This document shows, piece by piece, positions 55,731 through 64,000 of a stretch of 64,000 nt of DNA. Location: the NCBI RefSeq assembly GCF_003025595.1, contig NZ_PYMI01000003.1, positions 682,001-746,000 on the forward strand, written 5' to 3'. Source of the stretch: Photobacterium ganghwense. GTDB lineage: Bacteria; Pseudomonadota; Gammaproteobacteria; Enterobacterales; Vibrionaceae. The position numbers were made by a program, and so were the translations under genes. The number at the start of each line of letters is the position of its first letter. The stretch's first letter is position 1. The notes beneath the pieces were generated by a model that saw only the letters and a program-made list of their open reading frames with translations, searched no databases and was not told the origin of the DNA.

Positions 55731-56144
55731 ATGGATGAGGATAGACAATGGATACTTCATTGGTTTCATGACGTTTGGGCAAATGCAGACGGGGAATGGT
55801 TGCAGCAATTGGCGGCTGAGCCGTTTCACTTTCATCTTCCAGGCGGTAAGTCTTACACGTTAAGCCACTCGGAATATCTGAACTTTGTCGCTATCTGGTG
55901 CCAGCGCTTCCGTGATGTCGATTTTGTGATCCGTGATGTGATTCAGGAGGGGGACAAAACGGTGGTATTGTATTCCTGCAATGCAACCTACAGCGGTGGC
56001 TGGGTGCGCATTCCGGCGAAAAAACAGCAAGTTGAGATGACCGGGATGGTGTACTTCAAAAAGTGTGGTGGACTGATCACTGACTGCTGGCTTGAAGACA
56101 GCAGTTTTGACCTGTATCAGCAATTAACCCGTTACCTCGACTAA
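55731..56144 (+). CDS. NTF2-like (SnoaL-type) protein
   Basis: 137 residues. The layout, an N-terminal helix with WILHWFHDVWANAD, then strands with FHFHLPGG, HSEYLNFVAIWCQRF and a beta sheet ending in MTGMVYFKKCGGLITDCWLEDSSF, is typical of the SnoaL/NTF2-like fold that carries cyclases, isomerases or binding proteins. No clear catalytic residue is assigned. GTGGAGTAG precedes the ATG at a somewhat long distance. A heptamer repeat starts at its stop codon. Confidence 0.72.
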   Translation: MDEDRQWILHWFHDVWANADGEWLQQLAAEPFHFHLPGGKSYTLSHSEYLNFVAIWCQRFRDVDFVIRDVIQEGDKTVVLYSCNATYSGGWVRIPAKKQQVEMTGMVYFKKCGGLITDCWLEDSSFDLYQQLTRYLD

Positions 56145-56163
56145 GTGACAAGTGACAAGTGAC
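56144..56163. repeat. Heptamer tandem repeat (AGTGACA, about 2.9 copies)
   Basis: AGTGACA repeated from the last base of the stop codon of the NTF2-like gene. Short, but perfect. Confidence 0.75.
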
Positions 56164-56258
56164 TGTACTGCCGGAACGAGTATCGCAAAGGCTACAGATG
56201 ACTGAGGTTGCTTGCGTGCTGTGAGAGCAGGTCAGACGCGGGTTAAACAATGCCCCAA

Positions 56259-56288
56259 ATAAAAAACGGCACCTTTGGGTGCCGTTTT
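56259..56288 (-). terminator. Terminator after the AGCS symporter gene
   Basis: The stem AAAACGGCACC/GGTGCCGTTTT with a four-base loop is followed on the minus strand by TTTTTTATTT; it may act in both directions. Confidence 0.85.
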
Positions 56289-56347
56289 GGTGCATGCCAT
56301 AAAAAGAGACATGTAACTAACGAATGTCTTCAGTGCTCCCTTGGGAA

Positions 56348-57733
56348 TTACACTGTTTGCAGCTCAGCGTCGGATTCTGTGCTTGTAGCCGATAACTGCT
56401 GAAAGAACTGACGGGTTTCGCTGATGATCACGTCACGCAGTAACAGCAGGCCAATCAGGTTCGGAATGGCCATCAGTCCGTTCACGATATCGGCGATCAG
56501 CCAAATCATATCCAGTTTCAGGAAAGCGCCGGAAGCAATCAGAATCAGGAAGAACATTTTGTACGGCAGAATGGCTTTTACCCCAAACAGGTAAGTCACG
56601 CAGCGTTCGCCGTAGTAGTTCCAGCCCAGGATGGTGGTGAAGGCAAAGAACATCAGCCCCACAGTGACCATCATCGGGCCAATGAAGCTGGAGTTCATCC
56701 CACTCGCGAACGCATAGCTGGTCATCGCCGCACCCGCATAATCGCTCTGCCAGGCATTAGTCACCACCAGTGTCAAACCGGTCATGGTACAAATGATGAT
56801 GGTGTCAAAGAAGGTACCTGTCATTGAGATCAGGCCCTGCTTAACACACGAATCAGTTTTAGCTGCGGCAGCGGCCATTGGAGCACTGCCCAAACCTGAT
56901 TCATTGGAAAAGACACCGCGGGCAATACCAGACTGAATCGCCAGCATGATACCGGCACCGACAAAACCACCGGTTGCAGCATGGCCGGTAAAGGCGGAAC
57001 TGATAACCAGAGCAATTGCATCCGGCAGGGCGCTGTATTGCGACACCAGTACAATCAGACAGGCAACGATATAGAAGATGGCCATAAATGGCACAACTTT
57101 GCTGGCCACGCTGGCAATGGATTTCACACCGCCTAACGTTACGGTCGCAACCAACAGTGTCAGCACAACAACGGTAATTTCTTTGGGCACTGCAAACGAC
57201 AGCTCAGCCGCATCCACAATGGCATTCGCCTGCGGGAAAGTACCAATACCGAAACAGGCCACGCCCAGCGCGAATAGCGCAAACAGCTTCGCCAGCCATT
57301 TTTGTCCGGCACCTTTTTCTAGGTAGTACATCGGACCGCCAATCATCTGGCCATTGGCATCAGTCTCGCGGTATTTCACGGCCAGCAGACACTCAGCGTA
57401 CTTGGTTGCCATACCAAACAGAGCAGCCAGCCACATCCAGAAGAGTGCACCCGGTCCACCCAATTTAATGGCAGTGGCAACACCGACGATGTTCCCCGTA
57501 CCAATCGTGGCGGAAAGGGCAGTACACAAGGCGGCAAAACTGGATACATCACCCGCTGCTTTGCTGTTTTTATCGCCTTTAAACAGGTAGCGTAGCGCAA
57601 GAGGAAGGTGGCGAATCTGGATCAGGCCTAAACGGATTGTTAAATACAAACCGGTACCCACCAGCAACAAAAGCAGGGGAGGTCCCCAAATAAAGTTATC
57701 AATAGATTGTAGGAAGTTATAAAGCGGATTCAT
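56348..57733 (-). CDS. Sodium:alanine/glycine symporter (AGCS family), glycine-riboswitch controlled
   Basis: 461 residues with about eleven membrane helices. Signature regions SFAALCTALSATIGTGNIVGVA (here split) and GIARGVFSNESGLGSAPMAAAA are diagnostic of the alanine/glycine:cation symporter family. Transport direction is inward with Na+. A tandem glycine riboswitch in the leader shows that glycine is the natural signal and probably the substrate, as for the V. cholerae homologue VC1422. The ATG follows AAAGGTAAAGAG. It is a single-gene unit with its own terminator. AlsT/DagA naming is possible but not used. Confidence 0.93.
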   Translation of the reverse strand: MNPLYNFLQSIDNFIWGPPLLLLLVGTGLYLTIRLGLIQIRHLPLALRYLFKGDKNSKAAGDVSSFAALCTALSATIGTGNIVGVATAIKLGGPGALFWMWLAALFGMATKYAECLLAVKYRETDANGQMIGGPMYYLEKGAGQKWLAKLFALFALGVACFGIGTFPQANAIVDAAELSFAVPKEITVVVLTLLVATVTLGGVKSIASVASKVVPFMAIFYIVACLIVLVSQYSALPDAIALVISSAFTGHAATGGFVGAGIMLAIQSGIARGVFSNESGLGSAPMAAAAAKTDSCVKQGLISMTGTFFDTIIICTMTGLTLVVTNAWQSDYAGAAMTSYAFASGMNSSFIGPMMVTVGLMFFAFTTILGWNYYGERCVTYLFGVKAILPYKMFFLILIASGAFLKLDMIWLIADIVNGLMAIPNLIGLLLLRDVIISETRQFFQQLSATSTESDAELQTV

Positions 57734-57840
57734 TCTCTTTACCTTTAAACATCAAAGGAAGAGATAAAGAACAACAGTTTTTCCCTTCGGTAAGGTGACA
57801 GAACAATGCGAAAAATCGACTCTGTGCTGCTGATCTTATC

Positions 57841-58091
57841 TCCTCTGTCCTTTTGCCTGAGAGTTTCACCTTCAGCAGTGTTTGCATCAGGTTTGCTCCT
57901 TCGGCGTCCGATTTAACGGATCTCTCCAGAGGCTCCTCCAACAACAGTCCATACCTTGCTACTCGCTCAGGGCGATCAGTAAGGTGCCTGAAAGATTTAC
58001 AACCAGAGTTCATCGGGACGACAAACGGCATAGTTGCTTACTTCTTCGGCGGGCTTACACGTTTAGTGCTTGCCACTCTCCTGCTGTCTTC
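57841..58091 (-). ncRNA. Tandem glycine riboswitch
   Basis: On the minus strand two gcvT-type aptamers follow one another. Aptamer 1 (about 58091-57970) has GGAGAGTGG, CCGCCGAAGAAGTAAGCAA and TCTTTCAGGCACC. Aptamer 2 (about 57950-57841) has TCTGGAGAGATCC, CGGACGCCGAAGGAGCAAAC, AACTCTCAGGCAAAAGGACA and GAG. Both carry the conserved glycine-binding bases GGAGAG, GCCGAAGG/GA and CUCAGGC/UUCAGGC. Glycine binding should switch on expression of the symporter, as in V. cholerae. The ORF-like frame over it is not a gene. Confidence 0.95.
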
Positions 58092-58950
58092 ATAGGAACA
58101 CGAAATTTGCGGATTCATACTAATGGATAAAAATGGGATTGTCTTCAAAAAAATACGGCTCAAAAGGGCTTTTTTAGATTGAAATAGAGTCATTGTGTGG
58201 TAAGTGACAATCTATCGGCTGTTTTTTGCACAATTCATAGCAGGGTGAGCGTTTCAATCGTGGCTCTCGAACTGGCGGCGTTGTATGGAGAGCAATAAGG
58301 CATCTGGTCTCCCGAGGTCATTTCTCAACGCTCTGCTAAGGCGTGTTGAGGGCGGATTGAGTGGATATTGAGGGAGTATTGATGTCATGTCGGGGCGTTA
58401 GTGCGAAGGTAATATACCAATGAAAGGTACTGCTCGCGTAAAAAACAAGCTCACAAAAAGTTCAATGTGGGTGACAGTGTCACCTTTTGGGTTTTATCTT
58501 ATGCTCAACCAGTTGCGCATATGTGTAGCATGAGATGGTCTTAATCTTGCAAATATGTCTTCGTTGCTTGTTTTTCGCGGCGTAGACGAGACCTGGAAGT
58601 CAGGAATAATATTTAATAACAACCACTTTCTACTGATGTTTATAGATTATTTTGAAATATAAGTGTCATGTGATTAGAGAAAAATGACATAGAAAAAGAG
58701 AGGATTTATCAAGGAAAGCGAAAATAACTGACTGAACTCAGGGCAATAGCAGAACATCCTTCACGCATAGCCTTAAAGATGCAACAACTCTGTCATCTGG
58801 CATTATTGGTTTTTTTAGACGTTAATTATCCATAGGTGGTCACTTTTTTGACGGCTATAAAAATATAACAAAGTGACTTTCATCATTTACGACATGGAGA
58901 GTTTTGATGCATGCGCAATTGTATGTACACATAGATCAAGAATAAGGTAA
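58092..58950. other. Long divergent intergenic region with palindrome
   Basis: 859 bp between the riboswitch transcript start and the AraC-type regulator. It holds the GGTGACA/TGTCACC palindrome (58470-58484), stretches of low GC and no recognised gene. Confidence 0.5.
58470..58484. promoter_or_regulatory. Perfect 7-bp palindrome, possible operator
   Basis: GGTGACAGTGTCACC is a perfect dyad with a central G, 467 nt before the AraC-type gene. The regulator is unknown. A TTTT follows, so a very short terminator is an alternative. Confidence 0.4.
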
Positions 58951-59664
58951 ATGCTCGTGATATGGGTTAGTTGTAGTCATTACGATAAAGTGGCAGAGGC
59001 CAAAGAAAACCTCAAATTGTCACATGACGTGGTTGATGTATCTCCCTTTGAGCTATTGTCGACGATGACCGGCCAGGAGCTGATTTTTCTGGAAGTAATC
59101 GACTCGACATCCAACGGCTTTGAGCTGCTTCGATCTGTCAAAAGTCGGTTCCCACAAGCGAAGGTTGTGGTGGTGTATCATTCACTTGATGCTGACCTTG
59201 CCCTCAATGTGTTGCGTGCGGGTGGCGAAGATGTACTGGCAGCCAGTGCCAGCAAACAGGAGATAGATGCCTGCTTCAGTCGCTTGCATACGCACAATGT
59301 GAAACCTGAACCTGTTCAGGGATTTGAGCAACGGGAACTGTCCATTCGCCCGGCACTGAAAATTATCGAAGAGAACATCAGTGCGCCGTTAAGGGAGGAA
59401 GATCTGGCCAATGCTTGTCATTATTCTCCAACCTATTTTTCCCGGTTGTTTCACAGTGTAATGGGAGTCACTCTAAAACAGTACATTATTAAAAAGCGAC
59501 TGGATCTGGCGTGTGGATTATTAAGTTCAGACCGAGAAAAGATCTCTCAAATAGCACATTCTGCCGGTTTTAAAGATGTTTCATATTTCTCTCGCGTCTT
59601 TAAAAAACACATGGGTTGCTCCCCTGGTGAGTTCAGAATGAGAAAGCTTAATCTGAATGCATAA
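58951..59664 (+). CDS. AraC-family regulator with receiver-like N-terminus
   Basis: 237 residues. The C-terminal 100 residues form a double helix-turn-helix of AraC type (LREEDLANACHYSPTYFSRLF and ISQIAHSAGFKDVSYFSRVF, the latter with the conserved GFKDVSYFSRVFKKHMGCSP). The N-terminal 110 residues resemble a response-regulator receiver in strand order, but the phospho-acceptor position reads FLEVID instead of a clear LxDxxMP, so it may be a pseudo-receiver controlled without phosphorylation. GAATAAGGTAA precedes the ATG. Targets are unknown; the divergent symporter is a possible neighbour target, which is conjecture. A strong terminator follows. Confidence 0.88.
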   Translation: MLVIWVSCSHYDKVAEAKENLKLSHDVVDVSPFELLSTMTGQELIFLEVIDSTSNGFELLRSVKSRFPQAKVVVVYHSLDADLALNVLRAGGEDVLAASASKQEIDACFSRLHTHNVKPEPVQGFEQRELSIRPALKIIEENISAPLREEDLANACHYSPTYFSRLFHSVMGVTLKQYIIKKRLDLACGLLSSDREKISQIAHSAGFKDVSYFSRVFKKHMGCSPGEFRMRKLNLNA

Positions 59665-59700
59665 TATCAACTGACCTGACATATCCCGATTATTGCTATG

Positions 59701-59729
59701 GCAGTCCGCAAGTCGGACTGCTTTTTTCT
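59701..59729 (+). terminator. Terminator after the AraC-type gene
   Basis: The stem GCAGTCCG/CGGACTGC with a five-base loop is followed by TTTTTT. Confidence 0.92.
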
Positions 59730-59881
59730 TTCTTATCAGCGCTTCGTTAGAGTATGTCCGGACTTATATCGAAGGGCTGAACCATAATTAAGACATCCTC
59801 CCTGTAGAGCAAAAAGTTACCAGACGAAGCGCAAATTACTGCTATCTTTAACTTTATCCTTGGTTGTAATCAGAGGGTGGT

Positions 59882-60685
59882 ATGAGAGTAAGGTCTGTCC
59901 GATTGTTAATCAGCGCAATGCTTGTGATGTTTTCATTGGCGTCAGTCTCTGCTTTCGCAGCGTCAAGTCGGCTGACCGAAATCATAGATCGTGGTGTGTT
60001 GCGGGTTGGCACAACCGGCGACTGGAACCCGATGACGATGCGTGATCCTGCCACAAATTTCTACCGAGGGTTTGATATCGACATCACCACTGAGCTGGCA
60101 AAAGATTTGGGGGTGACGGTTGAATACGTGCCAACTACCTGGAAAACACTGGTTCACGGTGTGGTGACAGAAAAATATGACATGACAGGAAGTGCTTCAC
60201 TCAATATGCATCGTGCCAGAGTGGCAGGCTATAGTGATACCTACTTTTATCTGGCGTTTGTTCCGGTGATCCAAAAAACCAACACCCCTCGTTTTCGTCA
60301 ATGGCAAGACTTTAATTCCTCGTCAGTGATCGTGACGTCTCAGGCCGGTACGGTACAGCAAAATATTGTGAAAGATCTGCTGCCCAATGCCAGGCAGCAC
60401 AGCGTCGATGGTCCTTCTGACATGCATCAGTTTCTGCTGGAAAATAAAACGACCGCCATTATTACCTCTAACATCGAAGCGGCGACATTGGTCAGCCAAT
60501 ATCCACAGCTGGCGATAGCACGTGTGGATGGAATGCGGCGTCCGACACCTATCGCCATGTTATTGCCCCGGGATGATCAGGCGTGGATTAATTTCGTCAA
60601 CCATTGGATTGAGTTGAAAAAAACACAGGGATTTTTTGACCGGATTGCGCAAAAGTGGGGGCTGGTCAAACTGGATGTGAAATAA
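59882..60685 (+). CDS. Periplasmic substrate-binding-type protein (family 3; cyclohexadienyl dehydratase-like)
   Basis: 267 residues. Signal peptide (about 1-27, AFA-A) then the two-lobed family 3 solute-binding fold: VLRVGTTGDWNPMTMRDP, FDIDITTELAKDLGVTVEYV, the YDMTGSASLNMHRARVAGYS hinge block and a C-terminal WGLVKLDV. The GTTGDWNP and TTWKTL wording is nearer to PheC-type cyclohexadienyl dehydratases (prephenate/arogenate to phenylpyruvate/phenylalanine) than to amino-acid binding proteins, but catalytic residues cannot be confirmed by eye. No ABC permease or ATPase gene is adjacent, which also favours an enzyme or a stand-alone sensor. GAGGGTGGT precedes the ATG. Confidence 0.8.
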   Translation: MRVRSVRLLISAMLVMFSLASVSAFAASSRLTEIIDRGVLRVGTTGDWNPMTMRDPATNFYRGFDIDITTELAKDLGVTVEYVPTTWKTLVHGVVTEKYDMTGSASLNMHRARVAGYSDTYFYLAFVPVIQKTNTPRFRQWQDFNSSSVIVTSQAGTVQQNIVKDLLPNARQHSVDGPSDMHQFLLENKTTAIITSNIEAATLVSQYPQLAIARVDGMRRPTPIAMLLPRDDQAWINFVNHWIELKKTQGFFDRIAQKWGLVKLDVK

Positions 60686-60774
60686 GTGCGGCTAACTGTA
60701 TTCATTGAAATCTGGTTGGCGATTTTACGTGGTTGAGTTTAAAACGCTTGTCGCATCACTCCGTATGAAAGTCA

Positions 60775-60805
60775 TCGCCACGAATTAACGTGGCGATTAT
60801 TTTTT
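60775..60805 (+). terminator. Terminator after the substrate-binding-type gene
   Basis: The stem TCGCCACG/CGTGGCGA with a six-base loop is followed by TTATTTTTT. Confidence 0.88.
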
Positions 60806-60911
60806 GAAGGAAGAGCGTTAACAAGCTCAGATCACTGTCTTGTCCTCTTTATCTTTGCTGTACTCCAGCTTTTTGAACTCCCGTTTGCTGAACCATAGTT
60901 GCACGAGTTAG

Positions 60912-62447
60912 CTAGGCGTTATCACTCGTCAGTTCCGACTGGGTAGTGGTGTGCGATAATTCGGTATGGTGTTGATGCCATTTAGCCAACACATAGACGA
61001 AAACTAGCTGGCTGATTAATGCGATACCAAGCACTAACGGATTTGCAAACACCCCGGCGACGATGAAACAGGCAAGGGCAATACCACCATTGAGTAATGC
61101 GTACGGCAACTGAGTTTTAAAGTGTTCAAACTGATCACACCCGGAGCCGGTCGAGGACAAGATTGTGGTTTCAGAAATCGGCGAGCAATGGTCACCAAAT
61201 AACCCACCTGACAACACCGCGCCAATGCAGGCAAATAAAGGTGCATCAATCGCCACTGCGGTAGGAATAACCAGAGGCATCATGATAGCGAAGGTGCCCC
61301 ATGACGATCCGGTCGCGAAAGAGATAATCGCAGACAGCAGGAAGGCAACAGCAGGCACCAGCCAGTACGGAAATCCGGCCTGAGCCTGTTCGGCAATGTA
61401 GGCGGCCGCGCCCAGTTCTTTGCCAATGCTGCTTAATGTCCAGGCCAGAATCAGCACGACAGCTACCTGCATCATATTGCTCATGCCTTTCAGGTACACG
61501 CTGATACCGTCCTGCCATTTACGCACTCCGTAATACGCCATCAGGATAATCACAGTCATTGCCGCAAAGAAATAGGCACTGGATAGTGCGGCACGAAAAA
61601 AAGACCCCGAGACTTTCTGGAAGGGAAACCCCAGAGGAACCAGCATAATGAGCAGTACTGATGCCATGACAATCAGTGGTGCGAACACAAAAGAGGCTTT
61701 TGCATTTTTATGCGTAAAGGGTTTCAGGGTTTCCGTACTTGCTCCGGTTTGAATACCGGCTTTGGCATTGGCTTCAGCCACGGCCATCGGGCCGAAATCG
61801 AGTTTTTTAATCGCAACCAGAGGAACAATGCCAATAGCCAGAAACGCGTAAAACTGAAAGGGAATAGCCTGAATAAAGGCATCCCAGTCGGTCACTTCCA
61901 ACTGCAAGGCCGTGAACTCTTTTTGCAGCAGACCCATGATGTAAACCCCCCAACCGATGAAAGGGATCAGAATAGCCACCGGAGAAGCGGTCGAGTCGAT
62001 AATGAATGCCAGCTTCTGACGAGAAAGAGACAGCTTATCAAACAGCGGACGAAAGACCGGGCCGACAATCAGTGGCGTACCAAGGTCAGAAAAGAAGATG
62101 AAAATGCCGCCGAGCCAGGATGAAATCTGTGCCCGGCACTTTGTGCTGACCCAGTGCGTCACTTTCTTGGCAAATGCGTATCCGCCGCCAGATTGTTCCA
62201 TCAGCGCAACAAATCCCCCGATAAAGACAAGCAGTACAATGACCCCAGCGTTATAGCTGTCAGTGAGTTGAGGCACCAGATGGCCCTTCACCATGACACC
62301 GAAGTTATCCAGCAGTGAAAAACCATTCAGCATCACCACGCCACTGAATACACCACCAAACAGGCCAATAACAACGTTTCGTGTACTCAAAGAGAGAGTG
62401 AGAGTAATGATGATGGGTATGAGTGAGCTAAATTCTGGTTGCGCCAT
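60912..62447 (-). CDS. Na+/H+ antiporter, NhaC family
   Basis: 511 residues with about eleven to twelve membrane helices. Characteristic NhaC-superfamily blocks are GYAFAKKVTHWV region, FSDLGTPLIVGPVFRPL, a STASPVAILIPFIGWGVYI stretch and SFATGSSWGTFAIMMPLVIP (in part), followed by GAVLSGGLFGDHCSPISETTILSS, which contains the D-H-C-S-P-I-S motif of NhaC transporters. It exchanges Na+ for H+ or in some relatives transports organic acids or amino acids, so the substrate is not certain. It stands alone on the minus strand. Confidence 0.88.
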   Translation of the reverse strand: MAQPEFSSLIPIIITLTLSLSTRNVVIGLFGGVFSGVVMLNGFSLLDNFGVMVKGHLVPQLTDSYNAGVIVLLVFIGGFVALMEQSGGGYAFAKKVTHWVSTKCRAQISSWLGGIFIFFSDLGTPLIVGPVFRPLFDKLSLSRQKLAFIIDSTASPVAILIPFIGWGVYIMGLLQKEFTALQLEVTDWDAFIQAIPFQFYAFLAIGIVPLVAIKKLDFGPMAVAEANAKAGIQTGASTETLKPFTHKNAKASFVFAPLIVMASVLLIMLVPLGFPFQKVSGSFFRAALSSAYFFAAMTVIILMAYYGVRKWQDGISVYLKGMSNMMQVAVVLILAWTLSSIGKELGAAAYIAEQAQAGFPYWLVPAVAFLLSAIISFATGSSWGTFAIMMPLVIPTAVAIDAPLFACIGAVLSGGLFGDHCSPISETTILSSTGSGCDQFEHFKTQLPYALLNGGIALACFIVAGVFANPLVLGIALISQLVFVYVLAKWHQHHTELSHTTTQSELTSDNA

Positions 62448-62890
62448 AAAACCTTCCTGTCTGTCGCGGGCTTGTTCGGGAAAATAAATACATCAATAAA
62501 GTGAATATAAATTTAAAAAATCTGAATGTATACCCTGAGTGAGAAATTTTTTAACAAAAAAGTTCCAGGGGACAGCAGATAGCAACCCAAAGACCATAGT
62601 GAACAGCATAAAGTCATAAATGATTTGTTTGTTTTTTGTACATCTTGATGTGCTGAGGTATCTGTCTGCCAAGAGAGCGCTAAACGGCTCAAGTGAACAA
62701 CGATGAAAAAGGCATGAGAGACGAGAGATAAAAAATAGAGAGTGAGATTGTTGGTTATATGCTTGATTTATATTCACTTCCTATGTGATAACAGAATACA
62801 AGGGCTGACGAACTACGGTCGAGAATCTGCTAAATAGAAAGTGGATAACTTGAGAAAATTAAGAGACATAGAGAGAAAACGAGGTAAGTA
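62448..62890. other. AT-rich divergent intergenic region
   Basis: 443 bp between the NhaC gene and the PhzF gene. No gene or RNA is recognised; it should carry both promoters. Confidence 0.5.
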
Positions 62891-63733
62891 ATCATTAAGG
62901 GATTTATTTATGATGTCTTTTGCGGTGAAAACGCATCAGGCAACCCGTGTGGTGTCGTGATGTTAGACTCATGGTTGGATGATACGGCATTACTTCAAAT
63001 TGCCACTCGGCTTGCCCAACCGGTTACAGCTTTTGTCATTGCGGACCATTTTGACGCAGTGAATGGTAGTGTAAAGGCGATGGAGGATGTCGGGATTAAT
63101 TCAGAAGCAGAGGCAGATTCCGGCGCGTACCTGATTCGTTGGTTTTCACAGACTGGAGAGATCAACTTATGCGGTCATGGCAGCCTGGGAGCGGGAGCCG
63201 CGATTGCGGAACATTGGGGGGACAACCTTGCCCAGTTGCGATGTAAATATGGCAACCTGACCGTAGCGAGATTTGATCAACGCTATCAGATTGAGCTACC
63301 GGCCTGGCAAGCACAATATGTCGAACTGGCTGAGCTGTCGGTCAATCTGGATGCCTCACCGCAAGAGGTGTTCACAACCAGAGATCTGGTGGTGGTGGTG
63401 AACAGCGAAGAAGACGTTGTGAATTTTGTGCCCGACTATTCAAGCCTGGCTGACATTGACCCTTACCACGCATTTATCGTGACGGCACAGGGTGCCCCTG
63501 ATGAATATGTATTACGCTACTTTGCCCCTAAAATTGGCATACCGGAAGATATCGCAACAGGTTCGGCGCACTGTTCACTGGCCCCATACTGGTTTGACAG
63601 GCTTAAAGCAGACACCTTAAATGTTCGCCAGGTATCCAGCGGCGGCGGCGCTTTCCGGGTCAAGAAATCAGGCTCAGAATCTGTTTTATTGTCATCCTTC
63701 GTCAAAAAGCGGGCAGAAATCGATCTGTTTTAA
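62891..63733 (+). CDS. PhzF-family isomerase-like protein, non-canonical start
   Basis: About 280 residues if translation begins at ATC (62891) or ATT (62894). The frame after the in-frame stop at 62885 reads (VI)IKGFIYDVFCGENASGNP, the conserved PhzF N-terminus with GNPCGVVMLDSW, but has no ATG/GTG/TTG until GTG at 62957, which would cut off the GNP motif. GAGG at 62881-62884 stands 6-9 nt before ATC/ATT. The C-lobe has CGHGSLGA and ATGSAHCSLAPYW, as in the family. The usual SETAF catalytic Glu segment reads QPVTAF, so isomerase activity is doubtful. Function unknown; PhzF proteins act in phenazine and other isomerisations. Start could also be a mutated one. Confidence 0.75.
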   Translation: MIKGFIYDVFCGENASGNPCGVVMLDSWLDDTALLQIATRLAQPVTAFVIADHFDAVNGSVKAMEDVGINSEAEADSGAYLIRWFSQTGEINLCGHGSLGAGAAIAEHWGDNLAQLRCKYGNLTVARFDQRYQIELPAWQAQYVELAELSVNLDASPQEVFTTRDLVVVVNSEEDVVNFVPDYSSLADIDPYHAFIVTAQGAPDEYVLRYFAPKIGIPEDIATGSAHCSLAPYWFDRLKADTLNVRQVSSGGGAFRVKKSGSESVLLSSFVKKRAEIDLF

Positions 63734-63809
63734 CGGCGAACGTTTCGTATCGTTTGTGCAGTAGAGACGCCGACACGTTACAAAAACATGACTCAGTAAG
63801 GACACAAGA

Positions 63810-64000
63810 ATGATCCACACACCTCGACTATTGCTGCGACAGTTTGAAAGGCCGGATCAACCGATCATGACTGCTTTATTGGGAGATGCAGAGTTTATGG
63901 CATATTCGCCGTCGGGTGCGATGACAACAGCACAGGCCGAGTTGCGTTTTGAGCAATTGTTGAATGCCTACACGTTACACGGCACAGGCAAACTGGCGGT
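63810..64000 (+). CDS. GNAT-family acetyltransferase, 5' part (runs off window)
   Basis: 63 residues are visible: an N-terminal beta strand TPRLLLRQFERPDQP, then GDAEFMAYSPSGAMTTAQA and a helix, the layout of RimJ/RimL-type GNAT N-acetyltransferases. The acetyl-CoA site (R/QxxGxG/A) lies beyond the window. AAGGACACAAGA precedes the ATG. It is in the same orientation as the PhzF gene, 76 nt downstream, and could share its transcript. Substrate unknown. Confidence 0.82.
   Translation, partial: MIHTPRLLLRQFERPDQPIMTALLGDAEFMAYSPSGAMTTAQAELRFEQLLNAYTLHGTGKLA

Noticed and set aside
57717-58031. Minus-strand open frame of 104 codons
   Set aside because: It lies across the glycine riboswitch; RNA conservation explains the sequence.
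62493-62777. Minus-strand open frame of 94 codons upstream of the NhaC gene
   Set aside because: AT-rich, Cys/Phe/Ser-rich chance-like composition, no ribosome site.

Overview
The window looks like a chromosomal segment of a marine gammaproteobacterium, most likely Vibrionaceae. This is inferred from gene content: a thrS-infC-rpmI-rplT block followed by pheST and ihfA, norM close to riboflavin synthase, a tandem glycine riboswitch in front of a sodium:glycine/alanine symporter, TorCA respiration, a hut operon with HutC, and DUF3080, DUF5062 and YegD proteins. A split class II ribonucleotide reductase (NrdJa/NrdJb) narrows it towards the Grimontia/Enterovibrio/Photobacterium side rather than V. 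cholerae, but the genus cannot be fixed from sequence alone.

Layout. 1-3360: start of an RND efflux permease with its adaptor (minus strand), then a divergent M23 endopeptidase overlapping a bactofilin (cell-shape pair). 3431-4315: a seven-gene tRNA-Val operon (six GAC, one TAC) with its own promoter and terminator and an internal 219-bp tandem duplication. 4790-8412: torC-torA for anaerobic TMAO respiration, with no torD beside it. 8846-11166: an orphan ParA ATPase, a DUF5062 protein and a DUF3080 lipoprotein in one minus-strand group. 11282-15561: norM, a membrane diguanylate cyclase and ribE. 15709-18142: a CPXCG zinc protein, an HxpB/YniC-type phosphatase and a YniA-type kinase. 18357-25671: hutI-hutG-hutU-hutH on the minus strand, with hutC separated from them by a small HNH-like zinc protein. 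26036-35660: the translation block thrS-infC(ATT start)-rpmI-rplT, then two small membrane/coiled-coil genes, pcp, pheS-pheT and ihfA. 35951-40801: astE, btuC-btuD and an M3 oligopeptidase. 40950-47540: an outer-membrane beta-barrel, lipoproteins (one apparently broken), an SDR enzyme and a YidE-type transporter; this is the most accessory-looking part. 47622-50480: nrdJa-nrdJb. 51147-56144: a DsbA-like lipoprotein, YegD, a HiPIP, a HAD-like protein, a TPR-like secreted protein and an NTF2-like protein. 56348-58091: the AGCS symporter under its tandem glycine riboswitch. 58951-64000: an AraC-type regulator, a periplasmic substrate-binding-type protein, an NhaC antiporter, a PhzF-family protein that appears to lack a canonical start codon, and the beginning of a GNAT acetyltransferase.

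Functional links. BtuCD imports cobalamin, the cofactor of NrdJ, so the segment carries both B12 uptake and a B12-dependent route to dNTPs. The hut operon converts histidine to glutamate, and palindromes matching the HutC operator type lie in front of both hutI and hutC. TorCA and NrdJ both suit life at low oxygen.

No phage, insertion sequence, CRISPR array or obvious defence island was seen. The most unusual items are the tRNA-Val tandem duplication with one mismatched copy, the frameshifted lipoprotein at 43001-43326, the non-canonical start of the PhzF gene, the M23/bactofilin overlap, the HNH-like gene inside the hut locus, and several short tandem repeats, two of which begin at stop codons. 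None of these amounts to clear evidence of a wholly new system.
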